From positions 1-63,917 of the forward strand of contig CAZRAY010000004.1 of assembly GCA_964598235.1 (NCBI GenBank): DNA of 63,917 nucleotides, written 5' to 3'. Of the stretch, positions 17,872 through 27,041 are shown piece after piece (position 1 is the stretch's first letter; the number at the start of each line of letters is the position of its first letter). A model generated the notes under the pieces. The model made no database searches, was not told the DNA's origin, and was given only the letters and a program-made list of their open reading frames with translations. Both the position numbers and the translations under genes were made by a program. The stretch comes from UBA652 sp964598235. Lineage in GTDB: Bacteria > Pseudomonadota > Gammaproteobacteria > Nitrosococcales > Methylophagaceae.

Positions 17872-17903
17872 AAAAAAACCTTAACAGTACGGGACTGTTA
17901 AGG
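17872..17903 (-). terminator. Rho-independent terminator of the porin gene
   Basis: A perfect 10-base inverted repeat CCTTAACAGT / ACTGTTAAGG (17879-17888 and 17894-17903) with a five-base loop. On the minus strand the stem is followed directly by seven T (17878-17872), so it ends transcription of the porin gene that stops at 17929. There is no T run on the plus side. Confidence 0.8.
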
Positions 17904-17928
17904 CTAAGTTAAGTGATGCGTTAGCGAT

Positions 17929-19260
17929 TTAGAAATCAACTTGCCCGCGGAAATGAAAGGCATCGAAATCATCTGATTCGCCGTCCACATCAGCGGAAGT
18001 ATAATTTGCCATGAAGCGAATATTAGGTGTGGCATACCAATTTAAGCCAGCAGTGAAAATATCGCCTGTTGACCCAGCATTACTATCTTCTAAATCAATA
18101 TCGGAATAGCGTAAGGCGACTTCCCAAGCGCCCATGCCGCCCTTACCAACGATGTTTTTTGGCGTGACCCGACTGAATACGCCGCTGGCGGCTTTATAGG
18201 TATGAGACTCACCCGTTAGGAAGTAACTTGCATAGGCATACCAGGCATTGAGATTTTGATCGGCTTGGCCTGATACAGCGTTATATGAACGGTGCACATA
18301 TTCGGCTTGTGCTGAGAATGCACCAAATATTGCCGCGGCTTCTAAGCCGTAAGTATCATAGTCTTCAAATGTACCTATAACAGACTTAAAGATTTTACCT
18401 GCGGTATGCACTTCGGGGCGTAATTTAATTTGTTTTGAGCCGCCCCCTGCAGTTTCAAGTTCTTGATGGTGGAAAGCGGTACCTAAGTGGATTGCGCGTG
18501 TTTTTTCTGCAAGCGGTGCAAATGTAACCCGCACACCATAGCCAAAATCTTCATCCTGACCGCTATTGGTGCCATTGATATCCGTCATGTGGGCGGCACC
18601 AGTAAGCGACCAGTTGCTACCATGAGTGCCCACGCTCAGCCCATTTTGGCGGCTAATAGCGAAGGCATTTGAGGCGGCGGATCGTTCAATAAAGGTGCTA
18701 TATTTTGAGCTGGTGAGTTCATCTAGGCCAAATGGCATTTTGTGGTTGCCTAGTGTGAATTTTGCTGGTTTCCAACCATTATATTGGAGATACATATCTT
18801 TAATGGTGGTTTTATTATTTGCAAAATCAAGCTGAGATTTATAAACCCAGTCTGAAAACAGGGTGCCTTTTACGAATAACCGGGCACGGCGGAATTCTGA
18901 TGCGCTCCCTGTTCCACCTAAATCATCTTCGTCCATAATGGCATAATCCGCCATGATCCGACCGCCCACTTGTACGCTGAAATCGCCGTCGGTAGATTTG
19001 ACTTTCAAGTTGCCATTTTTGACGCTCACAGAAGGTGTGCTAGCGGCGACTTCATCAACTTTCTTGACCACATCTTCTGCTTGTTCTTTATCCGATTGTG
19101 CGGCGGCGACCAGTGAATCATAATCAGCAGCGCTAATAGTGCCTTTATCTCGTAAGACTTTCAACAGGTTGAGCATGGCATCGTTGTTTGCTTGCACGGG
19201 GATGATGGCGGCACTTAAGAGTATGCCAGCAAGGAATAAAGATGATGTTTTGAATTTCAA
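17929..19260 (-). CDS. Phosphate-selective porin (OprO/OprP type)
   Basis: Outer-membrane trimeric beta-barrel for anion, probably phosphate or polyphosphate, passage. The 443-residue product has a signal peptide cleaved after VQA (residue 24), a helical or coiled N-terminal segment (about 25-75, DKEQAEDVVKKVDEV), then a barrel with alternating aromatic strands and a terminal Phe (HFRGQVDF). The motif VGGRIMADYAI and RRARLFVKGTL are typical of the O/P porin family. It is flanked by a PiT transporter and an exopolyphosphatase, which supports phosphate as substrate. Selectivity is not proven by sequence. Confidence 0.85.
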   Translation of the reverse strand: MKFKTSSLFLAGILLSAAIIPVQANNDAMLNLLKVLRDKGTISAADYDSLVAAAQSDKEQAEDVVKKVDEVAASTPSVSVKNGNLKVKSTDGDFSVQVGGRIMADYAIMDEDDLGGTGSASEFRRARLFVKGTLFSDWVYKSQLDFANNKTTIKDMYLQYNGWKPAKFTLGNHKMPFGLDELTSSKYSTFIERSAASNAFAISRQNGLSVGTHGSNWSLTGAAHMTDINGTNSGQDEDFGYGVRVTFAPLAEKTRAIHLGTAFHHQELETAGGGSKQIKLRPEVHTAGKIFKSVIGTFEDYDTYGLEAAAIFGAFSAQAEYVHRSYNAVSGQADQNLNAWYAYASYFLTGESHTYKAASGVFSRVTPKNIVGKGGMGAWEVALRYSDIDLEDSNAGSTGDIFTAGLNWYATPNIRFMANYTSADVDGESDDFDAFHFRGQVDF

Positions 19261-19433
19261 AGGATTGTCCTCGATGAAGGTTACGTTAATATTGATTCAT
19301 TGTGTCGTATTTATGGTTTAAGTAAGAGACCGGTTTATGAATGTTTGTGACGCTATTTTATCAAGAATTCAAGGTAACATCGATGGTATCTGATATTATT
19401 TGGTATATGACGTTGGGAATGAGTGGGTAAGCG

Positions 19434-20966
19434 ATGGCGATAGAGTCGAGTAAAGAAAGAGAAGAAGAAATTCTGGCTGCAGTTGATTTAGGCTCGAATA
19501 GCTTCCATATGATTATTGCGCGGGTGCGGGATGGGCATTTCCATGTGCTTGATAGCTTGCGAGATATGGTGCAGTTACGCGCTGGCTTGGATGCGCACGG
19601 TAACTTGACTGCAGAATCTCAGGAACGTGCTTTAGCTTGTCTTGCGCGCTTCGGTGAGCGCGTCTCAGGCTTACCGATAACCAGTGTGCGTGCGGTAGGA
19701 ACGAACACGTTGCGGGTGGCGAGAAATTCACATATTTTTTTACAAAAAGCGCGGCAAGCACTAGGCCACCCTATTGAGATTGTGGCAGGGGAGGAGGAAG
19801 CGCGACTAATTTATTTGGGTGTGGCACATGCTTTGTCATTTGACCAGCAGCGTCGATTAGTGATGGATATTGGTGGTGGGAGTACGGAGTTTATTATCGG
19901 TGAGGGCTTTACGGGATTACGACGTGAAAGTTTGAGCATGGGGTGTGTGAGTTTTACCCAGCAATTTTTTGCGGATGGGGAAATAACGAAGAAAAACTTG
20001 AACGCTGCGGCTTTAGCAGCACGTGTGCAGTTGCGGGATATTCGACGTGAGTATCGGGAAATGGGCTGGGAGATGGCCGTCGGTGCCTCGGGTACGATTC
20101 GCTGTGTGGCCAGTGTGGTGGCGGCAAATGAATGGAGCGATGATGGTTGTATTACCCTAGCGGCATTGGATAAATTACAGCGAGCATTATTAGATGCTGG
20201 TCATGTTGATAATTTAAAATTGCCTGGATTAAGTGATGAAAGGGCGTCTATCTTGCCTGCGGGTGTGAGTGTTTTACGCACTTCTTTCCAAGTGCTAAAA
20301 ATTGAGCGTATGACCGTATCTGATGGGGCATTGCGAGAAGGCCTGCTTTATGATTTAGTGGGTCGATTGCATCATGATGATGAACGGGAGCGCACGGTGA
20401 CTGCGATGATGAAACGCTATCATGTGGATATTGGCCATGTGGATCGCATTGATCAAACGGCGCAGCAATTTCTCAAACAAGTGGCTAAAAAATGGCAATT
20501 AGATAAGCGTGTGGATGGGCAGCGCCTGGCATGGGCAGTGAAATTGCATGAAATTGGTTTGGCTATTTCGCATGGTAGCCGGCACAAACATGCTGCTTAT
20601 TTGGTGGCAAATTCGGATATGTCTGGCTTCTCGCGCGAGGAGCAATATGCCTTATCTGTTTTAATTCAAGGGCAGCGTAAAGCTTTTCCACGAAAATTGA
20701 TTAAAAGTCTGCCAGAAGAAGTGCAGCAAAGCATTCAATGGCTCACGGTAATACTGAGGCTGGCATTGGTGTTTAACCGTGGCCGATCCAATCAGGCAGA
20801 AGCATTAGATTGCCAGCTAAAACCTAGGAAAAAAGGGCTAAAACTCACATTATCCGAAGATTGGCTGGCATCTCATCCTTTAACGGAGCAAGATTTATTG
20901 CAAGAACAAGCTTATTTAGCGAAGGCAAAGATTAAGTTGAAGTTGCATGCAAAAGAAGCCGATTGA
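19434..20966 (+). CDS. ppx: Exopolyphosphatase (Ppx/GppA family)
   Basis: Releases phosphate from the ends of polyphosphate chains. The 510-residue product has the two actin-like domains of the family: VDLGSNSFHMIIARV (about 18-32) and the phosphate-binding MDIGGGSTEFIIGEG (about 143-157), then SMGCVSFTQ and GASGTIRC. A C-terminal HD-like helical region begins near residue 320 and includes LHEIGLAISHGSRHKHAAYL. Length favours Ppx over GppA, but GppA activity (pppGpp hydrolysis) cannot be excluded. It is divergent from the porin gene across a 173-base gap. Confidence 0.9.
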   Translation: MAIESSKEREEEILAAVDLGSNSFHMIIARVRDGHFHVLDSLRDMVQLRAGLDAHGNLTAESQERALACLARFGERVSGLPITSVRAVGTNTLRVARNSHIFLQKARQALGHPIEIVAGEEEARLIYLGVAHALSFDQQRRLVMDIGGGSTEFIIGEGFTGLRRESLSMGCVSFTQQFFADGEITKKNLNAAALAARVQLRDIRREYREMGWEMAVGASGTIRCVASVVAANEWSDDGCITLAALDKLQRALLDAGHVDNLKLPGLSDERASILPAGVSVLRTSFQVLKIERMTVSDGALREGLLYDLVGRLHHDDERERTVTAMMKRYHVDIGHVDRIDQTAQQFLKQVAKKWQLDKRVDGQRLAWAVKLHEIGLAISHGSRHKHAAYLVANSDMSGFSREEQYALSVLIQGQRKAFPRKLIKSLPEEVQQSIQWLTVILRLALVFNRGRSNQAEALDCQLKPRKKGLKLTLSEDWLASHPLTEQDLLQEQAYLAKAKIKLKLHAKEAD

Positions 20967-21024
20967 ACTTATTTGCTTAACACTGCGTCAAAGTAATACG
21001 ATGTAGTGAGAAAAAGAGGATAAG

Positions 21025-21642
21025 ATGCACACAAAAATGAAGCATAAAATTTGGATGGTTGTTGTTGCTGTAGTCGCAAGTAACATGGTGGTAGCCAATG
21101 AAACCGTATTGTTAAGCAGCGATACGGGCGACAATTTAATGTTGCATAAATTACATTCAGATCAGCTTTGGGCGAGTTTCCAAATCACCGACCAAGTGGT
21201 GGAAAGCTTTGCGAAGCAGGAGCTGATTGTGGTGCAAGTTGATCAAAATAAACCAGTGAAATTACAACAGGCGAGAGGCTCTTGTGGTGCGCCGGCGTCA
21301 AAACAAAAGCAAGCTGTGTATTATGATTTTCAGCCAGCAGAAGTATCAGCGGTTGATATCGAGGGGCAGTGGGCTTTCAGCGAGGTAAAAGCTGCCCAAT
21401 CAGACGTGTTGAAGGTATTTCAGTGGGATAGCGATACCTATGATTATTTGCCATCAGACCGTCGTTCTGAATATGTTGATTTTCCGTTAGAACCAACGGC
21501 GAGCGGTGCGCCAAATTTATGGCAGCAATTTGAGCAGGGTGAGAAAGTGGTTTTTCGCTATGTAACGGAAGCGGGCGAAACGCGTCAGGCGCAATTTGCA
21601 TTAGTAGATTTGCATGCCAATATGGCGCAGTTAAAAAAATAG
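21025..21642 (+). CDS. Exported protein of unknown function
   Basis: The 205-residue product begins with a basic, hydrophobic signal peptide (MHTKMKHKIWMVVVAVVASNMVVANE), cleavage likely after residue 25. The mature part is predicted mostly beta, with one Cys near residue 87 (RGSCGAP) and a beta-rich C-terminal half. I do not recognise a family. AGAGGATAAG precedes the ATG. It lies 58 bases after ppx on the same strand and could be in the same transcript; a phosphate-linked role would be guesswork. Confidence 0.6.
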   Translation: MHTKMKHKIWMVVVAVVASNMVVANETVLLSSDTGDNLMLHKLHSDQLWASFQITDQVVESFAKQELIVVQVDQNKPVKLQQARGSCGAPASKQKQAVYYDFQPAEVSAVDIEGQWAFSEVKAAQSDVLKVFQWDSDTYDYLPSDRRSEYVDFPLEPTASGAPNLWQQFEQGEKVVFRYVTEAGETRQAQFALVDLHANMAQLKK

Positions 21643-21673
21643 CGTCTCCACGGGAGAGAGTGTGGAGACGCTA
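21632..21673 (-). terminator. Terminator between convergent genes
   Basis: A perfect 12-base inverted repeat TAGCGTCTCCAC / GTGGAGACGCTA (21640-21651, 21662-21673) with a 10-base loop. Read on the minus strand it is followed by a run of T (21639-21633), so it terminates the cytochrome c gene. The A-run of the opposite strand codes the terminal Lys-Lys of the exported protein. Without a T run on the plus side it would be weaker for the plus-strand gene. Confidence 0.75.
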
Positions 21674-21712
21674 TAAGATTGAGCACATGCTAGGCTCAAA
21701 AGTGGTTTGAAT

Positions 21713-22120
21713 CTATTTTATTTTCTTAGGTTTGACTTCACCAATTGCGCCATCAGAACGTGCCATGAGGTAGGCATACAATTTATCGAGGCCAGCCATC
21801 ACTTTTTCATTAGATTTCCAAGGCGGCATGCTGCCGATTTGACCTTGTTTGCCATTTTCAACGGTGTTGTCGAATTGTGCTCTGTCGATAACCTTTAAAC
21901 TATCTGCTAAGTTAGGGCCAACCATACCTTGGCCATAGGTACCATGGCAACGTGCACACCAGTTGCGGTAAAGCTTAAAGCCGGTATAAGTATCAGCATC
22001 AAGGTGTGTGCCATCTTCAACGGTATATAAATCACCAGCAGATGCGGGCACAGTGAATGCCGCCATGCTAAGTGTTGCAGCACAGACAGTGCTTAATAGT
22101 GATAATTTCATTTTAGACAT
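21713..22120 (-). CDS. Periplasmic monoheme cytochrome c, methanol-metabolism-related type
   Basis: The 135-residue product has a signal peptide ending PASAG, one heme site CARCHG (Cys55, Cys58, His59), and a probable axial Met in GSMPPW. The segment YTVEDGTHLDADTYTG and the downstream LADSL and LYAYLMARSDGAIGEVKP match what I recall of the small cytochrome c family labelled methanol metabolism-related, found near methanol or formaldehyde oxidation genes. GAGAGGAA before the ATG at 22120 picks this start over the upstream frame to 22162. No methanol dehydrogenase gene is visible in the window, so the specific role is an inference from similarity. Confidence 0.75.
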   Translation of the reverse strand: MSKMKLSLLSTVCAATLSMAAFTVPASAGDLYTVEDGTHLDADTYTGFKLYRNWCARCHGTYGQGMVGPNLADSLKVIDRAQFDNTVENGKQGQIGSMPPWKSNEKVMAGLDKLYAYLMARSDGAIGEVKPKKIK

Positions 22121-22217
22121 TGTATTCCTCTCTTTGAAAATAATTATTTGTGCTTCCATCATGATGATTCCAATATAACCGAACTAAACTGAATGAACGC
22201 TGAATGGAAATAGCGGG

Positions 22218-24284
22218 TTACCAATCTATATTCATGCCAACATAAGCACTTCGACCCAAGCCAGGTAAGCGGGCACCTTGTGCAATATCAGGATTATTAC
22301 TGATACGGTTATAACCGCCAAGATGATCTTGATATTCGCGATCAAACAGGTTATTTATACCTGCTTGTAGGGTGATATGGTTCGTTGGTTGGTAGTTACC
22401 GCTGAGATTAAAGATGGCATAGCCCGATGTTTTTTGTTCATGATTTTCATCAGAAATACGGTTTTGTTTTGCAACGGTCACCGCCTCAATGCCAGCATGC
22501 CAATTTGATTGGTGATAGCTGAGGTTTGTGCGTGCTGTTAGCGGTGCGATTCGGTAGAGATTATCGCTAGTATCACGACGTTCACCGCGAACATAGCTGA
22601 TTGTGCCGTCTAGCTGAATATTTTGCGATATCGCAAAGAACCAGTTGGCATCAATCCCATATAATTCCGCATCAACATTATTAAATTGCAATGGTGCCGG
22701 CTTGCCAGGAGCCATCATGCCGCTGAGCATATTGGCCACCATATTGGTGCTGGGCGTACCTTGGATATAGTCATCAATGCGATGGTAGAAAATATGAGGT
22801 GAAAAGGCCGCGCGAGGGCTATGCCAATCGAATCCTAGTTCAATTTGATAAGCGGTTTCAGGATCAAGATCAACATTGCCGATATAGTTATTACCATCCG
22901 CCAAGCCGGCTGTTGACTCAAGCGGCACCCAAAGATAACGTTCTTGATAGCTGGCAGCGCGCTCTTTACGCGCCAATCCCCCCACGAAATCTAGTTGAGC
23001 AGAAATGGGGCGTGAGAAGTTAAAGGCTAAATCAACCAAGTTTTCATCTTGGCTGCGATCTGAATTATTGAAGTTATCACGTAGGATTGTGAAATTAGCA
23101 CCCATCATGCCCGGTGCGTTTACCATACTGGTGGCAACATTACCTGCGTCCATATTCACACGGGTATAGCGCACGCCAGTTTCAATGTTCCATCCGCCTA
23201 CAGACAATTCTTTTTCACCAAATAAGCTATAGCGATCACGCTCAACATCTTTATAGTTATTAACGAAGAACATCGCGTTGCCAGGGTTGAAAATATCGGC
23301 ATTATGATCAGCACGATCAGCATCGACACCGAATGTCCACCCTGAAATGGCATACGCAACACCCAAGCCATTTGATTTAACATCAGTAAGCGCAAAGCGT
23401 CTCATCATCATACTGCGGGGGGGCCTTAAAATATAATTTGCCATTCTATGGTCCGCTTTCTGATAGCTGAGCTTGGCGCTGAGCTCACCACCATTGGTAA
23501 AGATGTTTTTAACATTTCCAGTAAAATGGTCCCCTCTCGCATAAATGATGTCCATTGGTAGTGCAGGGGTGCCTGTTTCTCCTGTGTCATGGTGTTCAGC
23601 ATTTAATGAAGCTGACAGGTCGCCATTTTGAAAAGCGTAACCACCTCCAAGTGTATTGCGTTCGTGTTCACTTGGTATGATATCGCCCCCATCGAATTCA
23701 AGATCATCACCCCGATCGATACTGCCACTCAGGTGGAAACGATGGTTTTCATTTGCTAGGCTACCCATTATGCCTGCATTATAAGTATCGCCATTTTCAG
23801 CATAACCTGCTTTGGTATTGCCATGGAATTCAAAATCTTGGCTATGGCCGAATTCTGGTTTTTTAGAGTTAGCTAGAATGGTGCCGCCAATGGTTTCCAT
23901 CCCTGAGCTAACCGGTGCAATACCGCGGTAGAGCGAGATAGTGTCAAGACGTGTTGCTGGGATATAGCTCAATGGAGAATCCATTGTGTTTGGGCCCGCA
24001 GATCTAATTTGCATGCCATCTATAAGTACATTCACGCGATCACCAAACAGCCCTCGATACTGGGCGATGCTCGTTAGCGGGCCATTGCGGTTAATATTCG
24101 CACCCGGTAATTTTTTGAGTAATTCACCTGCGTCGGGTGTCGCAACAGTAGACACGGCAGGTAGCGCAAGGGGGGTTGCTTCGCCAGCCACACCATCGAC
24201 GGAGATGGTGGGTAAATTAATAGGATCGGCTTGTGCACTATTGATCGCTGCGAGGCAGAGTAATGAAGTGAGGGTATGTTTCAT
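22218..24284 (-). CDS. TonB-dependent outer-membrane receptor, probably for copper
   Basis: A 22-stranded outer-membrane gated channel. The 688-residue product has a signal peptide (cleavage near SAQA), a TonB-box-like region, a plug domain (about 45-155: LLKKLPGANINRNGPLTSIA, GDRVNVLIDGMQI, SGMETIGGTI), and a barrel ending in YVGMNIDW with a terminal aromatic. GPNTMDSPLSYIPA resembles the M-D-P-P-x-x-Y segment of OprC/NosA copper receptors. Met-rich stretches (PRSMMMRRF, APGMMGANF, MLSGMMAPG) would suit Cu binding. The divergent neighbour is a UreH_2-type protein of the kind found in copper and cytochrome oxidase clusters. Substrate remains inferred. Confidence 0.85.
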   Translation of the reverse strand: MKHTLTSLLCLAAINSAQADPINLPTISVDGVAGEATPLALPAVSTVATPDAGELLKKLPGANINRNGPLTSIAQYRGLFGDRVNVLIDGMQIRSAGPNTMDSPLSYIPATRLDTISLYRGIAPVSSGMETIGGTILANSKKPEFGHSQDFEFHGNTKAGYAENGDTYNAGIMGSLANENHRFHLSGSIDRGDDLEFDGGDIIPSEHERNTLGGGYAFQNGDLSASLNAEHHDTGETGTPALPMDIIYARGDHFTGNVKNIFTNGGELSAKLSYQKADHRMANYILRPPRSMMMRRFALTDVKSNGLGVAYAISGWTFGVDADRADHNADIFNPGNAMFFVNNYKDVERDRYSLFGEKELSVGGWNIETGVRYTRVNMDAGNVATSMVNAPGMMGANFTILRDNFNNSDRSQDENLVDLAFNFSRPISAQLDFVGGLARKERAASYQERYLWVPLESTAGLADGNNYIGNVDLDPETAYQIELGFDWHSPRAAFSPHIFYHRIDDYIQGTPSTNMVANMLSGMMAPGKPAPLQFNNVDAELYGIDANWFFAISQNIQLDGTISYVRGERRDTSDNLYRIAPLTARTNLSYHQSNWHAGIEAVTVAKQNRISDENHEQKTSGYAIFNLSGNYQPTNHITLQAGINNLFDREYQDHLGGYNRISNNPDIAQGARLPGLGRSAYVGMNIDW

Positions 24285-24447
24285 GCATGTTCCAAAAAAG
24301 ATAAAATTTTGGGTGTTATTTTATGATGAAAACACACGTCATAAATAAGGGGTTTTACCAAAACATGCGTGAAATGACCTGTTTTCGTGAAAAGCCGACA
24401 TGATAAAGTAGCCTTTAACTGATTTTTAATTGAATGCAAATTAAGAT

Positions 24448-25164
24448 ATGACAGAGATTACAGGGGTTTCAACGGCCTTTATTCTAGGGCTCTTTAGCAT
24501 GACGCATTGTATTGCGATGTGTGGCACGGTGATTGGTGCGCTGACCTTGAGCTTGCCAGAAAACATTCGGGGCGATAAGCGCAAAATGTTGCCTTATATC
24601 ACCTATTATAATATGGGTCGTTTGTTGAGTTATGCCATGGCCGGTGCCTTGGTGGGTTGGTTGAGTGCGCCATTAGCAAGCATCAACGGACATGTGTTTT
24701 TACGCTATTTATCCTTCGCTGTAATGGTGGGGATGGGGCTATATTTGGCTGGATGGTTCCCTAAGTTTGCTAAGATGGAAAAGTTAGGCGCGCCCGTCTG
24801 GCGGTGGTTACAGCCGATTGGGAAACGATTTATCCCTGTGCGTACTTGGAGCCAAGCCTTTTTCTTGGGCATGGTATGGGGCTGGCTACCGTGTGGCTTG
24901 GTTTATGCAGGATTGGCAGTGGCAGCAACATCAGGAAATGCCACACAAGGGGCACTTATGATGATGGCATTTGGTATTGGCACTTTGCCAGCCGTGATGG
25001 GAGCGGGTATATTTACGGGGTTAATTGTTGCAATGGGTCGAGCACAATATTTGCGACGCATTGCCGGTGTGCTTATTATTATCATGGCATTGATAACGAC
25101 ATTTTGGCCGATGAATCATGTCATGCATGAGATGGAACATTCAGCGCACCAACAGGTGCACTAA
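24448..25164 (+). CDS. UreH_2/TauE-like membrane protein with a Met-His tail
   Basis: Six-helix inner-membrane protein of the sulfite exporter TauE/SafE superfamily, UreH_2 subgroup. The 238-residue product has the hallmark FSMTHCIAMCGTVIGAL (His-x-x-x-x-Cys in helix 1, about residues 17-33) that in related proteins near cytochrome oxidase assembly genes is linked to metal handling, and a second half with WLPCGLVYAGLAVAA. The C-terminal tail MNHVMHEMEHSAHQQVH is rich in Met and His, a likely copper-binding tail. It is divergent from the copper-type receptor. The label sulfite exporter would be misleading. Confidence 0.8.
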   Translation: MTEITGVSTAFILGLFSMTHCIAMCGTVIGALTLSLPENIRGDKRKMLPYITYYNMGRLLSYAMAGALVGWLSAPLASINGHVFLRYLSFAVMVGMGLYLAGWFPKFAKMEKLGAPVWRWLQPIGKRFIPVRTWSQAFFLGMVWGWLPCGLVYAGLAVAATSGNATQGALMMMAFGIGTLPAVMGAGIFTGLIVAMGRAQYLRRIAGVLIIIMALITTFWPMNHVMHEMEHSAHQQVH

Positions 25165-25203
25165 AAGCGATGTGGTGAGAATAGTATTCAAAGGAGAAGG
25201 AAG

Positions 25204-26124
25204 ATGGAAACAATATTAGCGCAATCAGCCAATATGGCGCATATATTACGCACAATACCATTGCTGGCACAAAGCGATGTGAGCGTCCTGATTCAAGGTG
25301 AAACAGGTACAGGGAAAGAATTGATCGCGCAAGACCTGCATGCGCAAAGCAGCCGAAAATCACAGCCACTGATTACGATTAACTGTGCCGCATTGCCAGC
25401 AGAAGCTGTTGAAGTAGAGCTATTCGGTCGCTGTGATGCACAGGGCAATATTGTACAACAAGGTCGATTATTGGCAGCAGAAGGGGGCACGGTTGTCTTA
25501 GATGAAGTGGATGCCCTGCCTTTGCCTGTGCAATCTATGTTGCTGCGTTTTCTAGAATCCGGCGAATGCCAATTAGTGGGCAGCCATCAAACACATATCG
25601 TGGATGTGCGAATTTTAGCGGTGACCAGTATTGATTTGCAACAAGCCGTTGCCGACAATGAATTTCGTTCAGATCTGTTTTATCGCTTACAAGTTGTCCC
25701 CTTGAACTTACCACCATTGCGTGATCGAGATGAAGATATTGCATTATTGCTCCGTCATTTTGGCCGTGAATATGCTAATAGCAACGCGGTTGTAAGATAT
25801 AGCAAAGCGGCATTACACACGCTCATACGGTATCCATGGCCTGGTAATGTTCGCGAACTGATGAATTTTTGCCAACAAATGGCATTATTGCATCCCGGAC
25901 AATGTTTGCAACCCGAAGATCTGCCTGCCGAGATTCAGCCAGAACTTGCCGCTGCCGCACATACCTTTGAATTGCCGGCCTCCGGTATTCAACTTGCGCA
26001 AGTTGAATTAGATTTAATCAAACAAGCTTTGGGTCGAGCGAGTGGTAATCGCGCACGTGCGGCAAGATTATTAGGGATCAGTCGAGATACATTGTTATAT
26101 CGTATCCAAAAATATGCTTTATAG
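25204..26124 (+). CDS. Sigma54-activator-like AAA+ regulator without GAFTGA loop
   Basis: The 306-residue product is only an AAA+ domain plus a Fis-type helix-turn-helix. Walker A GETGTGKE (32-39), Walker B GGTVVLDEVD (94-103), sensor and arginine finger FRSDLFYRLQVVPLNLPPLRDR, WPGNVREL, and the C-terminal ARAARLLGISRDTLLYRIQ are all present. The loop that should read GAFTGA after ELFG is replaced by RCDAQGNIVQQ and three residues shorter. Without it the protein should not open sigma54 complexes in the usual way. TyrR-like sigma70 regulation or a partner-dependent role is possible. There is no receiver or GAF domain. It lies 39 bases after the UreH_2 gene behind a strong AAGGAGAAGGAAG site, so the two are probably co-transcribed. 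Confidence 0.85.
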   Translation: METILAQSANMAHILRTIPLLAQSDVSVLIQGETGTGKELIAQDLHAQSSRKSQPLITINCAALPAEAVEVELFGRCDAQGNIVQQGRLLAAEGGTVVLDEVDALPLPVQSMLLRFLESGECQLVGSHQTHIVDVRILAVTSIDLQQAVADNEFRSDLFYRLQVVPLNLPPLRDRDEDIALLLRHFGREYANSNAVVRYSKAALHTLIRYPWPGNVRELMNFCQQMALLHPGQCLQPEDLPAEIQPELAAAAHTFELPASGIQLAQVELDLIKQALGRASGNRARAARLLGISRDTLLYRIQKYAL

Positions 26125-26204
26125 GTTGTTGCGCGTCTTTTCTCTCGATAGGGGGCGGTAAAAATACTTAACGTGAAAAGCCCTAATTGTGATTAAATAA
26201 AGAG

Positions 26205-27038
26205 ATGAAAGCTTACCTAGATTTATTACAAGATGTGATGGTAAACGGCACCGATAAAGGTGACCGAACAGGCACGGGCACGCGCTCTGTATTTGGTCGC
26301 CAAGTGCGCTATAACTTAGCCGACGGTTTCCCATTGCTCACCACCAAAAAACTCCATATCCGCAGTATTTTGCATGAACTATTATGGTTTTTGCAGGGTG
26401 ACACCAATATTCAATATCTTAAAGATAACGGTGTATCCATTTGGGATGCTTGGGCAACACCAGCAGGTGAATTGGGTCCCGTTTATGGCGCGCAATGGCG
26501 AAAATGGAAAGGCGAAAATGGCAAAACGCATGATCAAATTGCTGCGTTGGTCGAGAGCTTAAAAAACAATCCTAATAGCCGCCGTCATATTATCAGCGGC
26601 TGGAATGTGGCCTTATTGCCAGATGAAAGTAAAAAGCCACAAGAAAATGCCGAAGCAGGTTTGATGGCCTTGCCGCCATGCCATTTGCTCTATCAATTTT
26701 ATGTTGCTGATGGCAAACTCAGTGCCTCTCTGTATATTCGCTCGAATGACTTGTTTTTAGGCAACCCCTATAACACGGCATCATTGGCTTTCTTAACGCA
26801 TATGCTTGCCCAGCAGTGCGATTTGGGGGTGGGTGAAATTGTGATTAGTATTGGTGATGCGCATATTTATACCAATCATTTTGAACAAGTAGCCACACAA
26901 GTCAGCCGTACGCCAGGTCATTTACCGATGCTAAAAATTCACCGCAAACCCGATTCTATTTTTGATTATCAATTTGATGATTTTGAAATTATTGATTACC
27001 AACCCCAAGCCCATATCTCGGCGCCGATAGCGGTTTAG
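26205..27038 (+). CDS. thyA: Thymidylate synthase
   Basis: Methylates dUMP to dTMP with methylene-THF. The 277-residue product has DRTGTGTRSVFG, the catalytic Cys159 in ALPPCHLLYQFYV, the dUMP-binding RSNDLFLGNPYN and the C-terminal IDYQPQAHISAPIAV. It is 13 residues longer than E. coli ThyA because of a short insertion before the catalytic Cys (PDESKKPQENAEAG), a variation known in the family. The next gene starts four bases after its stop. Confidence 0.96.
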   Translation: MKAYLDLLQDVMVNGTDKGDRTGTGTRSVFGRQVRYNLADGFPLLTTKKLHIRSILHELLWFLQGDTNIQYLKDNGVSIWDAWATPAGELGPVYGAQWRKWKGENGKTHDQIAALVESLKNNPNSRRHIISGWNVALLPDESKKPQENAEAGLMALPPCHLLYQFYVADGKLSASLYIRSNDLFLGNPYNTASLAFLTHMLAQQCDLGVGEIVISIGDAHIYTNHFEQVATQVSRTPGHLPMLKIHRKPDSIFDYQFDDFEIIDYQPQAHISAPIAV

Positions 27039-27041
27039 AAA

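Noticed and set aside
19261..19433. Pho box in the porin-ppx divergent gap
   Set aside because: Only weak half-site matches (GCGTCAC on the minus strand); not enough to call.
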